Assembly (NCBI GenBank): GCA_035275625.1
Contig: DATEMK010000103.1
Span: forward strand, 1-10,964
DNA from: DATEMK01 sp035275625
Lineage (GTDB): Bacteria > Bacteroidota > Bacteroidia > AKYH767-A > OLB10
DNA length: 10,964 nucleotides
Direction: 5' to 3'
Part shown: in pieces, positions 1 through 7,731 of the stretch
Numbering within the stretch: the stretch's first letter is position 1
How the letters are laid out: each line of letters starts with the position of its first letter
The notes under the pieces: generated by a model
The model's input: the letters and a program-made list of their open reading frames with translations, nothing else
What the model was told of the DNA's origin: nothing
The model's database searches: none
Translations under genes and position numbers: made by a program

Positions 1-1
1 A

Positions 2-577
2 GACTATTCTATTGAGGAGCCAAAGGTAAAATCTGCAATAAAAGAAATACCGAAACGTGGTTTTTTTAATGGACTTCACAAGAGCGCATCTGAAACAAAT
101 TTTACGGAAGAGATCAAATCGCTTGAAGCACCAGTAATTTCAAACAGGTATCACTATTTAAAATTCAATCCTCATAAAGACTTTAAAAAAATTGAGTCGT
201 CAGGTATCAAATTAGATTCTTCTCTTGGTTTTGCTGAAATGTACGGGTTCAGAAATAACTACGGAATGCCTTATCGCCCTTTTGATTTAACTGAAAAGAG
301 AACTTTGGATTTTGTAGAATGTCCATTAAATGTTATGGATGGCACTTTTTTCAATTATCAAAAAATTAATGCGACAAAAACTTATAGTTTAATTGAAGAA
401 TTTATCCGCACTAACAAATCCGGTTGCATAATTTCGGTTTTATTTCACAATCCTTTTATAACTGAATTCAAATTTGGAGAATATCGGCAAACCTATATTA
501 AATTATTAGAATTTTTCAACCGCGAAAATTTTAAATGTATTACCCAGGAAGAAATAATTGAATCGTTTTTTAAATGA
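2..577 (+). CDS. Polysaccharide deacetylase-like protein (C-terminal part, 5' end outside window)
   Basis: The frame is open from the first full codon at base 2, so the ATG at 239 is internal and the gene begins upstream of the window; about 191 residues are visible. The piece resembles the C-terminal half of the NodB-like deacetylases (carbohydrate esterase 4 relatives) seen in Bacteroidota polysaccharide clusters. Family-like landmarks are GLH at about 71-79 (usually GLHPS; here GLHKS), NRYHYLKF near 145-168, a GI-LDSSLGFAE-YGFR stretch near 207-252, VMDGTFF near 334-354, and a late FHNP at about 443-454 where relatives have a His-Asn pair. Such enzymes remove N-acetyl or O-acetyl groups from glycans. 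The catalytic Asp-containing N-terminal part is not visible, so activity cannot be judged. The stop overlaps the next gene's ATG, implying coupled translation with the GNAT protein. The family call is fairly secure; the substrate is unknown. Confidence 0.75.
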   Translation, partial: DYSIEEPKVKSAIKEIPKRGFFNGLHKSASETNFTEEIKSLEAPVISNRYHYLKFNPHKDFKKIESSGIKLDSSLGFAEMYGFRNNYGMPYRPFDLTEKRTLDFVECPLNVMDGTFFNYQKINATKTYSLIEEFIRTNKSGCIISVLFHNPFITEFKFGEYRQTYIKLLEFFNRENFKCITQEEIIESFFK

Positions 578-1662
578 GCATTGAAATAAGGTTATTAAAA
601 AAGGGAGAAGAGGAGGAGGTAAACCGTCTCTATAATTTGCTGAATAAACACCAGCGATCAGAATCGGTTTTTGAATGGGAATTCAATGCCTGTCCTTATG
701 GAGAAGCGCTTTACGTTATTGCTTATGACACAACACAAAATAAAATTGTCGGAACACAGGCTGCAATTCCAATAGAATTAATCAGCAGTTCGGGTGAAAA
801 AATGATGACTGCAAAATCAGAGGATACTTTGCTTGACCCCGCTTATCGCGGAAAAGGTTTGTTTGATCAAATGTATCAGTTGCTTTTTAAAGTTTGCAAG
901 GAAAAAAAAATTAAATATATCTGGGGTTTTACTTATGCAAAGAAACCGTTTTTGAAAGTGGGTTTTGAAATACCTTTTGATGCGATGTCTGGAGTTTTTG
1001 CAATTAATATATTCCAATCCTACAAATACCTTTCAGGATTGAATCCTCAAAATAAGTTTTTAGACAAATTTAAAATCTTTGGATTATCTGTTATGAGTTA
1101 TTTGAATACGATAAAACAAGGATTTGCTGGAACACAACTTTCTGAAAAATTATCCTGCCGTTTAAATTTTGAATTTGACAGGAATGAATTTTTACAACAA
1201 GCGTTGCATAATCAGGAAAAAAAAATGTGGACCATCAGCCTGGCGGATGAATACATTGATTGGAGATATAAGAAAAATCCGTATCCAAATAATTACTCAT
1301 TCATATCCGGGTTGAAAGATCAGAATGTAATAAGCGAGGCAATAATAAATTCAAGAAACGATGGGTATGCGTACATTGAACAGATTTTTTTTAGTAGTGA
1401 ATCCGACCCGGGGGCGAAAAAAGCAATAATTAATGAAGCAATAAAAAACATCCGGTTGAAAAAATCTTTTCTGATTCGCTTTTGGGGATTCAGAAATAAT
1501 AAACTGAATTCTGAGCAAATTGATTTTTTAAAAAAATGCGGATTTATTTTTGTGAAAAAAGGAACCTCGTTTGTATGGAAAAGGTTAACGGATGATAAAT
1601 CCGAATTAATATTGCCGGAGCAATTGCTGATGTCGCGCAGTTTTGCGCAGGGAGATATCTGA
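574..1662 (+). CDS. GNAT-family N-acyltransferase, two-lobed, polysaccharide-cluster type
   Basis: This is a 362-residue cytoplasmic protein starting at the ATG of an ATGA overlap with the deacetylase-like gene. Residues 1 to about 135 form a GNAT domain. A first strand (IEIRLLKKGEEEEVNRLY) leads to VGTQAAIPIEL, then the acyl-CoA pyrophosphate-binding segment DPAYRGKGLFDQMY at 88-101, with RGKG at 92-95 matching the family R/Q-x-x-G-x-G/A loop. GFTYAKKPFLKVGFE at 118-132 matches the usual end of the domain. The second half has a Trp-Arg-Tyr motif at 230-232 and a segment ending in LKKCGFIFVKKG that looks like a degenerate second GNAT lobe, as in Acetyltransf_9/Eis-like proteins. Relatives recur in Bacteroidota exopolysaccharide clusters beside deacetylases and are thought to acylate amino sugars; that role is inferred here. 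The fold is well supported, the acceptor unknown. Confidence 0.8.
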   Translation: MSIEIRLLKKGEEEEVNRLYNLLNKHQRSESVFEWEFNACPYGEALYVIAYDTTQNKIVGTQAAIPIELISSSGEKMMTAKSEDTLLDPAYRGKGLFDQMYQLLFKVCKEKKIKYIWGFTYAKKPFLKVGFEIPFDAMSGVFAINIFQSYKYLSGLNPQNKFLDKFKIFGLSVMSYLNTIKQGFAGTQLSEKLSCRLNFEFDRNEFLQQALHNQEKKMWTISLADEYIDWRYKKNPYPNNYSFISGLKDQNVISEAIINSRNDGYAYIEQIFFSSESDPGAKKAIINEAIKNIRLKKSFLIRFWGFRNNKLNSEQIDFLKKCGFIFVKKGTSFVWKRLTDDKSELILPEQLLMSRSFAQGDI

Positions 1663-1862
1663 GAGGGAATGTGGTTCCGTACGTTAAAATACACCTCAGC
1701 TAATCTGTAAATTATTTTGGCAAATGAAATAGTGTAAGATGGAATTTAGGCTGATTTAATCCCTCTTAATCCAATATTTCAGCTTTAATGAGTTTTTAGA
1801 AACAACTATAGGTAAAATTAATTATCTTTGAGTTGAAAGAATTCATATTAATCTAAATTGAC
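1663..1862. other. Intergenic region, 200 bp
   Basis: This gap separates the polysaccharide block from the PKD gene. It holds no convincing ORF and no RNA gene. The only candidate hairpin is a 5 bp gctga/tcagc pair around 1750-1782 with a loop of about 24 bases, too weak to call a terminator. The one element with support is the promoter-like box at 1823-1830. Confidence 0.6.
1823..1830 (+). promoter_or_regulatory. Candidate Bacteroidota -7 promoter box for the PKD gene
   Basis: The bases TATCTTTG match the Bacteroidota sigma-ABfr -7 consensus TAnnTTTG exactly and lie 32 bp before the ATG at 1863, leaving a plausible short leader. No clear -33 TTG-type element is seen about 20 bp upstream, where the sequence is only T-rich. 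In an AT-rich genome such a box can occur by chance, so this is a candidate. Confidence 0.4.
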
Positions 1863-4800
1863 ATGCTGATTAACATTTCTCATAAAAGATTTTTATTAAT
1901 AGGTATTTTTTTAATTTTTAGATCCCCTGAATTATTGCATGCCCAACTCTACAAATGGCTTACCCGAGAAGTTCCGGGACAAGTACATCTGATAGATTTT
2001 ACAACTCCGTTACCCACTGTTTCCATTCCCTCTGTTGGCTATGGAATAGGAGGTGAGGAAGATATAAACCTCATGACGGATGTTAATAACAATATACTTT
2101 TTTCAACAGCAGTTCTTGCCGGAACTTCTATGGAGGTTCGGGATTCCAATTGGAATGTTATGCCTAATGGAAGCGGACTGATAGATAATCAAAGCAGCCT
2201 GGAAAATTGTATTGTCCGTATTCCATGTACGACCAATAAATATTACATCGTTCATTTTAATAGTTCAAACCTTTATTATTCAATTGTTGATTTAACATTG
2301 AATGGCGGTTTAGGAGACGTAACGAATAAAAATACATTACTTGGAACCGGCTACACAGAATCAATGTGTGTTTCTCAGCAAATGCCCACGGGGTGCCGCT
2401 GGTTATTAACATCAACGATTGTTGGCAACAGTTATGAAGTGATGCGATTTTTAATTACCGATGTGGGAATAATTTCTCCAACGGTGATTGCTACAATAAA
2501 TCTTTCTCAAACCCCGAATGTTCCTCACGAAATAGAACTTTCACCAAATAATCAAAAAGTGGTTATGTCAACAGAAGACCTTAATCCTGCGGATCCGGAT
2601 GTGATTGTGTGGGATTTCGATTTAGTAACGGGAACGTTGACAAACCAGCAAGATTTTTTTGTTTCAAATCAAATGATTCTTGGAGTAGAATTTTCACCTG
2701 ATAATACGAAAGTTTATTTTCTTGGTAATACCTCAGTTGATGTAACTGATTTCGGAAGAATTGATTTAACAAATGGAACTTCAGTTATTATTGATCCGTT
2801 AATGGGGCGTTATCTTACCCAGGTTGAAAAAGCTGCAAATGGAAAAATTTATGTTTCACCTAACTATAATCAATATTATATTGCAGAAGTCGCAAATCCG
2901 AACGATCCGAATATTGCGAATATCGGATATAATCATAATGCAATTTTTATAAGCAATAATGGGTGCCGTCCCGGTTTGCCAAACGCAATTGAAGGTGAAT
3001 TACCCGGAACAACTGTTACTCCGCAATATATTGCATTCGGTGTTACTCCGACTACGAACTGTTACGAATATCAATTTACAGATACTACTTGTCTTGCAAC
3101 CTGGTGGGAATGGAATTTTGGTGATGGTTCATTTTCAAATCTTGAGTTGCCAATTCATCAATATACATCAAGCGGTACTTATGATATTACATTAAGAGTT
3201 GTTGCATGTGGCGATACGCTCACACTCACTAAGCAAAGCCTTATAACGATTTCAGTTTCCATTCCCATTGCTGCTTTTACAGCTGATAGTTTGGTTTGTC
3301 CGGGAGATTCTGTTTTGTTTACTAATAGTTCAACCGGGGCGGTTTCATACAGTTGGAATTTCGGTGATTCAACAATATCTTCAGCTTCTAATCCTGTACA
3401 TAATTTCAATTTTCCCGGAACGTACCTCGTTACTTTGATTGCAAGTAATAACTGCACATCAGATACAATTGTTCAGACGATCGTAGTTGCAGATAGTGCG
3501 ATAAGTGCAAACTTTAATTATACAATTCAAAATTGCTCCGCAATTGTTACTTTCACTTCTCTTGTCACAGGAGCAACAAACCTTAGTTGGAACTTTGGAG
3601 ACAGCTCACCAACTGATACGGCTTCAAATCCGGTTCACAATTATTCTGTGGCAGGGACTTACACCGTTACATTGATTGTAACAAATGAATGTAACAGCGA
3701 TACGGTTCAGCAACAAATTACAATAGTTATTTCTCCTGTTGCCGTTGCACAATTCACAATTAATAACCAGCCATGCGATTCAACAGTAAGTATTGTCAAC
3801 CTGTCACAAAATGCTGTAAATTATCAATGGAATTTTGGTGATGCTTCTGCAATTGACACGAATGCAGTTCCTGTTCATACTTATACATCGTCCGGAACTT
3901 ATACAATTACTTTAATCGTGAGTAATTCATGCAGCAGCGATACTATACAACATCAGGTGAATATTCTTATTCCGCAACCTGCAATCGCAAACTTTACTTT
4001 TAATTCGCAACCATGCAGCACCAGCGTTACTTTGAATAATCAATCACAGAATGCTTTATCTTACCTATGGAATTTTGGAGATGGTTCCCAGTCTGACACA
4101 ACAATTAATCCTTCTCACAATTATATAGCAAATGGAACCTATACTATTACTTTGATAGTGGGCAATATTTGCAGCAGCGATACATTTCAACTCCAGGTAA
4201 CAATAAATATTCCCCTGGCTCCAACTGCGAACTTTACCATAAATACACAACCATGCAATCTGAATGTTACTTTGACCAATACTTCTCAAAACGGGACTGG
4301 CTATCAGTGGGATTTTGGAGATGGCAGCATTTCATCTTTGACAAATCCTCCTCATACGTATGCGTCACCAGGTATTTATACAATTACGCTGATTACGAAC
4401 AACAATTGTTTTTCTGATACCATTCAACAGCAGATTGATTTATCAGGTGCAGGGCAACCGGTTTCTGATTTTACATATTCGATCCCGCTTTGCGCCTTAA
4501 CAATTTCTTTAACGAATCAATCACAGAACGCAGATAGTGTATGGTGGGATTTCGGGGATGGCGGAACAGATACACTATTGAATCCTGTTCATGTTTATTC
4601 AACGGGCGGAAATTATGTAATCACCTTAATTTCTTACAATCAATGCGGCTCCGATACAATAATTAAAACTGTAATTGATACTTTTTCAAATGGAGTTGCA
4701 ATGTTCAGCTTGGCACAACAGCCCTGTAAATCAGAAATTCAATTTACAAACCAATCCCAGAATGCATTTAGTTATTACTGGAACTTCGGTGATGGAGACG

Positions 4801-5192
4801 TGGATACAACAAAAAATCCAATTCACGAATATTTACTCCCGGGAAGTTATACCATCACCCTTATTATCAACCAGGGGACTTTATGTGCCGACACGATAAT
4901 AAAAATTGAAACAATAAATAATTCAGACACCTCAAATTTATTTGTTCCGAATTGCTTTACTCCGAATGGTGATAACAAGAATGAAGTTTTGGAAATATCA
5001 GGATTCAATGAATGTGAAGTGTATCATCTTGGCATTTACAACCGCTGGGGGCAATCTGTTTACGAAACAGATGATATAAAAAAATTCTGGGATGGGAGAT
5101 TTAAAAACAAAGATGTACCGCAAGGGGTTTATTATTTTATCGTAACCGGCAAGCTGTTTTCAAAAAATGGAACTATAACAGTGATTCGGTGA
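1863..5192 (+). CDS. Large secreted protein: propeller-like N-terminus, eight PKD domains, T9SS type B sorting domain
   Basis: This 1109-residue protein is predicted to be exported by Sec and then by the type IX system. ATG 1863 is the first start after an in-frame stop at 1854-1856. A basic then hydrophobic leader (residues 1-28) ends in LLHAQ, a plausible signal peptidase I site. Residues about 30-385 carry propeller-like repeats: IELSPNNQKVV near 222, VEFSPDNTKVYFLG near 276, AANGKIYVSP near 324 and GLPNAI at 371-376. The same order is common before PKD domains in Bacteroidota secreted proteins. Eight PKD domains follow, with W-N/D-FGD cores at 417, 498, 576, 656, 736, 816, 895 and 973, then a type B tail from about 1021. 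No hydrolase motif was recognised, so a surface adhesin, structural or glycan-binding role is inferred. The stop lies 4 bp from that of the convergent Kelch remnant. Confidence 0.88.
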   Translation: MLINISHKRFLLIGIFLIFRSPELLHAQLYKWLTREVPGQVHLIDFTTPLPTVSIPSVGYGIGGEEDINLMTDVNNNILFSTAVLAGTSMEVRDSNWNVMPNGSGLIDNQSSLENCIVRIPCTTNKYYIVHFNSSNLYYSIVDLTLNGGLGDVTNKNTLLGTGYTESMCVSQQMPTGCRWLLTSTIVGNSYEVMRFLITDVGIISPTVIATINLSQTPNVPHEIELSPNNQKVVMSTEDLNPADPDVIVWDFDLVTGTLTNQQDFFVSNQMILGVEFSPDNTKVYFLGNTSVDVTDFGRIDLTNGTSVIIDPLMGRYLTQVEKAANGKIYVSPNYNQYYIAEVANPNDPNIANIGYNHNAIFISNNGCRPGLPNAIEGELPGTTVTPQYIAFGVTPTTNCYEYQFTDTTCLATWWEWNFGDGSFSNLELPIHQYTSSGTYDITLRVVACGDTLTLTKQSLITISVSIPIAAFTADSLVCPGDSVLFTNSSTGAVSYSWNFGDSTISSASNPVHNFNFPGTYLVTLIASNNCTSDTIVQTIVVADSAISANFNYTIQNCSAIVTFTSLVTGATNLSWNFGDSSPTDTASNPVHNYSVAGTYTVTLIVTNECNSDTVQQQITIVISPVAVAQFTINNQPCDSTVSIVNLSQNAVNYQWNFGDASAIDTNAVPVHTYTSSGTYTITLIVSNSCSSDTIQHQVNILIPQPAIANFTFNSQPCSTSVTLNNQSQNALSYLWNFGDGSQSDTTINPSHNYIANGTYTITLIVGNICSSDTFQLQVTINIPLAPTANFTINTQPCNLNVTLTNTSQNGTGYQWDFGDGSISSLTNPPHTYASPGIYTITLITNNNCFSDTIQQQIDLSGAGQPVSDFTYSIPLCALTISLTNQSQNADSVWWDFGDGGTDTLLNPVHVYSTGGNYVITLISYNQCGSDTIIKTVIDTFSNGVAMFSLAQQPCKSEIQFTNQSQNAFSYYWNFGDGDVDTTKNPIHEYLLPGSYTITLIINQGTLCADTIIKIETINNSDTSNLFVPNCFTPNGDNKNEVLEISGFNECEVYHLGIYNRWGQSVYETDDIKKFWDGRFKNKDVPQGVYYFIVTGKLFSKNGTITVIR
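3039..4922 (+). repeat. Tandem array of eight PKD-domain coding repeats, about 240 bp each
   Basis: The conserved Trp codons of the W-N/D-FGD core begin at 3111, 3354, 3588, 3828, 4068, 4308, 4545 and 4779. Spacings are 243, 234, 240, 240, 240, 237 and 234 bp, all whole codons. Each unit follows the PKD pattern of a beta strand, W-FGD, an N-P-H-x-Y-type turn and G-x-Y-x-I/V-T-L. Almost every unit also has one Cys before the core (often QPC) and one after it (N-x-C-x-SDT). DNA identity is patchy, for example a shared 14-mer at 3930 and 4170, so the duplication is old rather than recent. Confidence 0.9.
4923..5189 (+). other. T9SS type B (gliding-motility CTERM) sorting domain at the end of the PKD protein
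   Basis: These roughly 89 C-terminal residues carry the signature order of the type B tail. FVPNCFTPNGDNKNE comes first, then a segment ending in LGIYNRWGQSVYET, a WDGRFKNKDVPQGVYYF block and a final strand ending in VIR. In Bacteroidota this tail directs cargo through the type IX translocon to the cell surface or medium, often with PorP/SprF-type partner proteins. No sprF-like gene is visible next to it here. Confidence 0.9.
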
Positions 5193-5196
5193 AGAA

Positions 5197-5765
5197 TTAT
5201 TTTTTAATAATTAATTTGCCGCTCTTACTTTTTATCCCTTTTTCGGACACAGAATAAAAATAAATTCCCTCAGAAAGGTTTTCCAAATTAATTTTCTTCC
5301 TGGTTCCTGTCATTGTAATTAATGTTGAAAAAACTTTCTGACCCTGTGTTGAAAAGATTTCAAATTGAATAGGAGTGTTAAAATTTTCAGAAAACTCAAT
5401 TTGAAAACTTCCATTGGAAGGATTTGGAGAAATAGAAAACAAATTATTTTCATTTAAATCGTTAAATGATGTGTTCAGACACCCTTACTTCCAATGGTGA
5501 AATTAAAGCATGAAGCTCTTCCGACTCCGGGTAAATTCGCTTTTTGTGTCCATGAGTTTGCAATGTCATGATATTCCCACAAATCATTATGAGCCACTCC
5601 ATTTACTCTGCCTCCTCCGACAAACCCTTTATTATTTATCGAAAAACAATAAACCAGCTCAACGTTACCACCACCATGATTTGATACCTGAACCCAAGTA
5701 CCCTGTGCATTACAATTATTTATAATCAAATAAAAAAATAGAATATGTATGATTACATGTTTCAC
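5197..5765 (-). pseudogene. Remnant of a secreted Kelch-repeat protein with T9SS type A tail (internal deletion and frameshift)
   Basis: Reading on the minus strand, a GTG at 5765 opens a signal peptide (MKHVIIHILFFYL to NCNAQ). It is followed by one Kelch motif (FSINNKGFVGGG, then NDLWEYHDIANSWTQKA) and the start of a second (FNFTIGSKG), then a TGA at 5477-5475. In another frame, open only from 5484 after a TAA at 5487-5485, the sequence reads GCLNTSFNDLNENNLF, then SISPNPSNG and a full type A Por-secretion tail ending at the TAA at 5199-5197. So the two ends of a typical Kelch/T9SS gene sit in frames offset by one base, with the switch at 5484-5478. The middle blades are missing: fused, the pieces give only about 190 residues, too few for a Kelch propeller. 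The 81-residue downstream ORF has only a TTG (5442) to start from, which is really an internal Leu. A sequencing or assembly error could explain the frameshift but not easily the short length. Confidence 0.8.
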
Positions 5766-5802
5766 CAGGAAATAATGTTATTAACATCAAATTCACAATA
5801 AA

Positions 5803-5810
5803 CAAACGTA
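5803..5810 (-). promoter_or_regulatory. Candidate -7 promoter box of the Kelch remnant
   Basis: On the minus strand the bases read TACGTTTG, an exact fit to the Bacteroidota TAnnTTTG -7 consensus, 37 bp before the GTG at 5765. No clear -33 element is seen upstream. If real, the broken gene kept its promoter. The rest of the 5766-5971 gap holds no recognisable gene, and I found no convincing promoter for the epimerase gene. Confidence 0.35.
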
Positions 5811-5971
5811 CAATAATCCTCTGAACATTCTGTTTATTTTAACATGGATATCCTAATAACGAAGATCCGTAACGCAAAACTTCATATCTTGGCTGAAAAT
5901 TTTAAGGAGCTAATATCGTGTCGCAAATTTTTTTCAATTTTCAAGTAAATTAAATTGTTTCTCCGAATCTT

Positions 5972-7708
5972 ATGAAAAAATTGATTATTAATTTACATAG
6001 AACAGGAATTTATTTACTTCTTTTCCTGATAATCTGCATCAGCTCTTCTTTTTTTACTCAATCGGAATGTATATTTCCGATGCCTGTTGTAAATAAAGAT
6101 GTAAAATGGATAAAGAAATATACAAGCATGTATGAATTATTTAACCAGGATCAATGGGAAAAAAATACAAAGCGGTCTTTTGATTCAAATGGTGTGCACA
6201 TCACGTTAGGGCAGTGGGGGCCCTACCATACTGTAAATGCTTGTCATTATGCATTGTTTTGTTACGATGAATATAAAAACTCAGGTAATGAACGGTTCAA
6301 AAAGGCATTTTTGAACCAGGTGAAATTCCTCATGAATCCGCAAAACTATACTTCGCTTGATGATGATAAAATCGGGTATCACAATAAATTTAGTTTTCAT
6401 GACCTTAAAAACCCTTTTTTTTCATCTCTTGCCCAAGGAGAAGCCATTTCAGTCCTTATCAGGTATTACGCATTTACACGTGATACAAACGCATTGCCCC
6501 TGATTGTAAAGGCGAAAAATTTTATGGTTTATCCCGAAAAAAAAGGAGGCTGTCTTGGCGTTACTCCGGAAGGCTACGAATGGATGGAGGAATATCCCAA
6601 CTCAAAACAGGAAAAGCATAATTTTTCGGGTTATTATATTGCAATCATTGCACTTGGCGAATATTCTCAATTATTCCCTGGCGATACAGCCACTTTCAGT
6701 TTATACAAAAGACTTCTTAATAATGGCAAAATGAGCCATAAAATTTTTGATAACGGAAGTGGAGTTTATTATAACAGGGGTGATAAAAGACTTTGTGCAG
6801 CATCTTATCTAAAGTGGTTGACCAATGTAATGACTCATGTATATGAATTTACCGGTGATAAATTTTTTAAGTACCAGCATCAGATCTGGGCAACCTATTC
6901 TTACGGAAAAGATTATGTGGACGTGGGAGTAAAGAAAGATTATTATAACTGGGCGGTTCCCGTTGAAGAAACAAATGATGGCTATAAACCTAAAACAGAG
7001 CTTGTAAAAATGAGTAACAGCGTTGAGTATGCAGTAAAGGAAATTTTTCCATCAGCCTTGAAAGATGCGGTTAAGCTGAACGATAAAAATACTTTTTCTT
7101 TTGTCAATTTTTTTATCAACGATACTATCCGCCAAAAACCCTACATGATTATGGAATTAAAAAATGAGGCAGAATTAAATAAGTTAAGCATACAGCTTAC
7201 TAAAGATTCATTGGTTCAAAAGAGCATTGAAGTGAAATACCAGGTTCCCGGAAGCGATGAATGGAAAAACATAAAAATAAAAAAAATGGATTCTATTGCA
7301 TCGCGTAATTTCGTCTATTCTTTTGAAAAAATAAAATGCAAAAAGCTGAAAGTAACTTATAATATATTTGTTGAAAATAAAATGCTTCCTGTTGCTGAAG
7401 TAAAAGTTTACAAGCCCGATACAACCGTAGTCCAAAAACCTGAATTATACTTTTACACATCTTCGCCCTATCAATTGACTAAAGAAAATGCTAAGTTCAA
7501 TTGTTCGTTCAATTCAGTTGATGATTACAATGTTTTTGTGAAAAAATCGGATACAAAGGAAAAATTAAAAAATACGGTTTATGAAATCCTTGAAGTGAAC
7601 AATAAATTGCCCATTGTATTTTCGGAAAAAAATAAATTCTATCAGTTTTTAGTAGTTTTCGAAAATAAAAACAGTCAAAGTACTCTTACAAAAGTGGAGT
7701 TGAATTAA
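5972..7708 (+). CDS. Exported D-glucuronyl C5-epimerase-family protein with C-terminal beta-sandwich module
   Basis: The protein has 578 residues. A hydrophobic N-terminus (about 13-29, LLLFLIICISSSFF) after a basic start acts as signal peptide or anchor; QSEC at 30-33 is a poor lipobox. Residues about 75-310 match the C6/C5-epimerase family (PF06662, heparosan-glucuronate 5-epimerases). Landmarks are GQWGPYHTVNACHYA near 80-94, NPFFSSLAQGEAISVLIRYY at 147-166, WMEEYP at 204-209, GYYIAIIALGEY at 220-231, and YYNRGDKRLCAASYLKWLTN with MTHVYEFTGD at 266-296. These enzymes invert C5 of glucuronic acid in a polymer, giving iduronic acid, and use conserved Tyr residues; Y221/Y222 and Y266/Y267 are candidates. 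Residues about 350-482 look like an F5/8-type (discoidin-like) sandwich (AVKLNDKNTF, YQVPGSDEWKNI, LPVAEVKVY), and 489-578 like a small Ig-type strand module. No T9SS tail is present, so a periplasmic or membrane-anchored site is likely. The family is fairly sure; the polymer is unknown. Confidence 0.82.
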   Translation: MKKLIINLHRTGIYLLLFLIICISSSFFTQSECIFPMPVVNKDVKWIKKYTSMYELFNQDQWEKNTKRSFDSNGVHITLGQWGPYHTVNACHYALFCYDEYKNSGNERFKKAFLNQVKFLMNPQNYTSLDDDKIGYHNKFSFHDLKNPFFSSLAQGEAISVLIRYYAFTRDTNALPLIVKAKNFMVYPEKKGGCLGVTPEGYEWMEEYPNSKQEKHNFSGYYIAIIALGEYSQLFPGDTATFSLYKRLLNNGKMSHKIFDNGSGVYYNRGDKRLCAASYLKWLTNVMTHVYEFTGDKFFKYQHQIWATYSYGKDYVDVGVKKDYYNWAVPVEETNDGYKPKTELVKMSNSVEYAVKEIFPSALKDAVKLNDKNTFSFVNFFINDTIRQKPYMIMELKNEAELNKLSIQLTKDSLVQKSIEVKYQVPGSDEWKNIKIKKMDSIASRNFVYSFEKIKCKKLKVTYNIFVENKMLPVAEVKVYKPDTTVVQKPELYFYTSSPYQLTKENAKFNCSFNSVDDYNVFVKKSDTKEKLKNTVYEILEVNNKLPIVFSEKNKFYQFLVVFENKNSQSTLTKVELN

Positions 7709-7731
7709 ACGATATCATCCTGCTACGCTTT

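Noticed and set aside
1320..1694. Minus-strand 124-codon ORF antisense to the GNAT gene
   Set aside because: It overlaps the conserved GNAT frame almost entirely and its translation shows only antisense-type composition with no domain or signal.
4169..4417. Plus-strand 82-codon ORF inside the PKD array
   Set aside because: It lies in an alternative frame of the repetitive PKD coding sequence and shows no domain of its own.
5197..5442. Stand-alone 81-residue protein in place of a gene remnant
   Set aside because: Its only start is a TTG that is an internal Leu of the linker, and a sorting tail without a cargo domain or signal peptide would have no role.
5885..5892. TATCTTGG as a -7 promoter box for the epimerase gene
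   Set aside because: It misses the TAnnTTTG consensus at one of the fixed T positions, lies about 80 bp from the ATG, and has no -33 element upstream.
5904..5953. AAGGAG followed nine bases later by GTG and an 11-codon ORF upstream of the epimerase gene, possible leader peptide
   Set aside because: The ORF is only 11 codons with no regulatory-looking composition, and Bacteroidota seldom use strong Shine-Dalgarno sites; chance is the simpler explanation.
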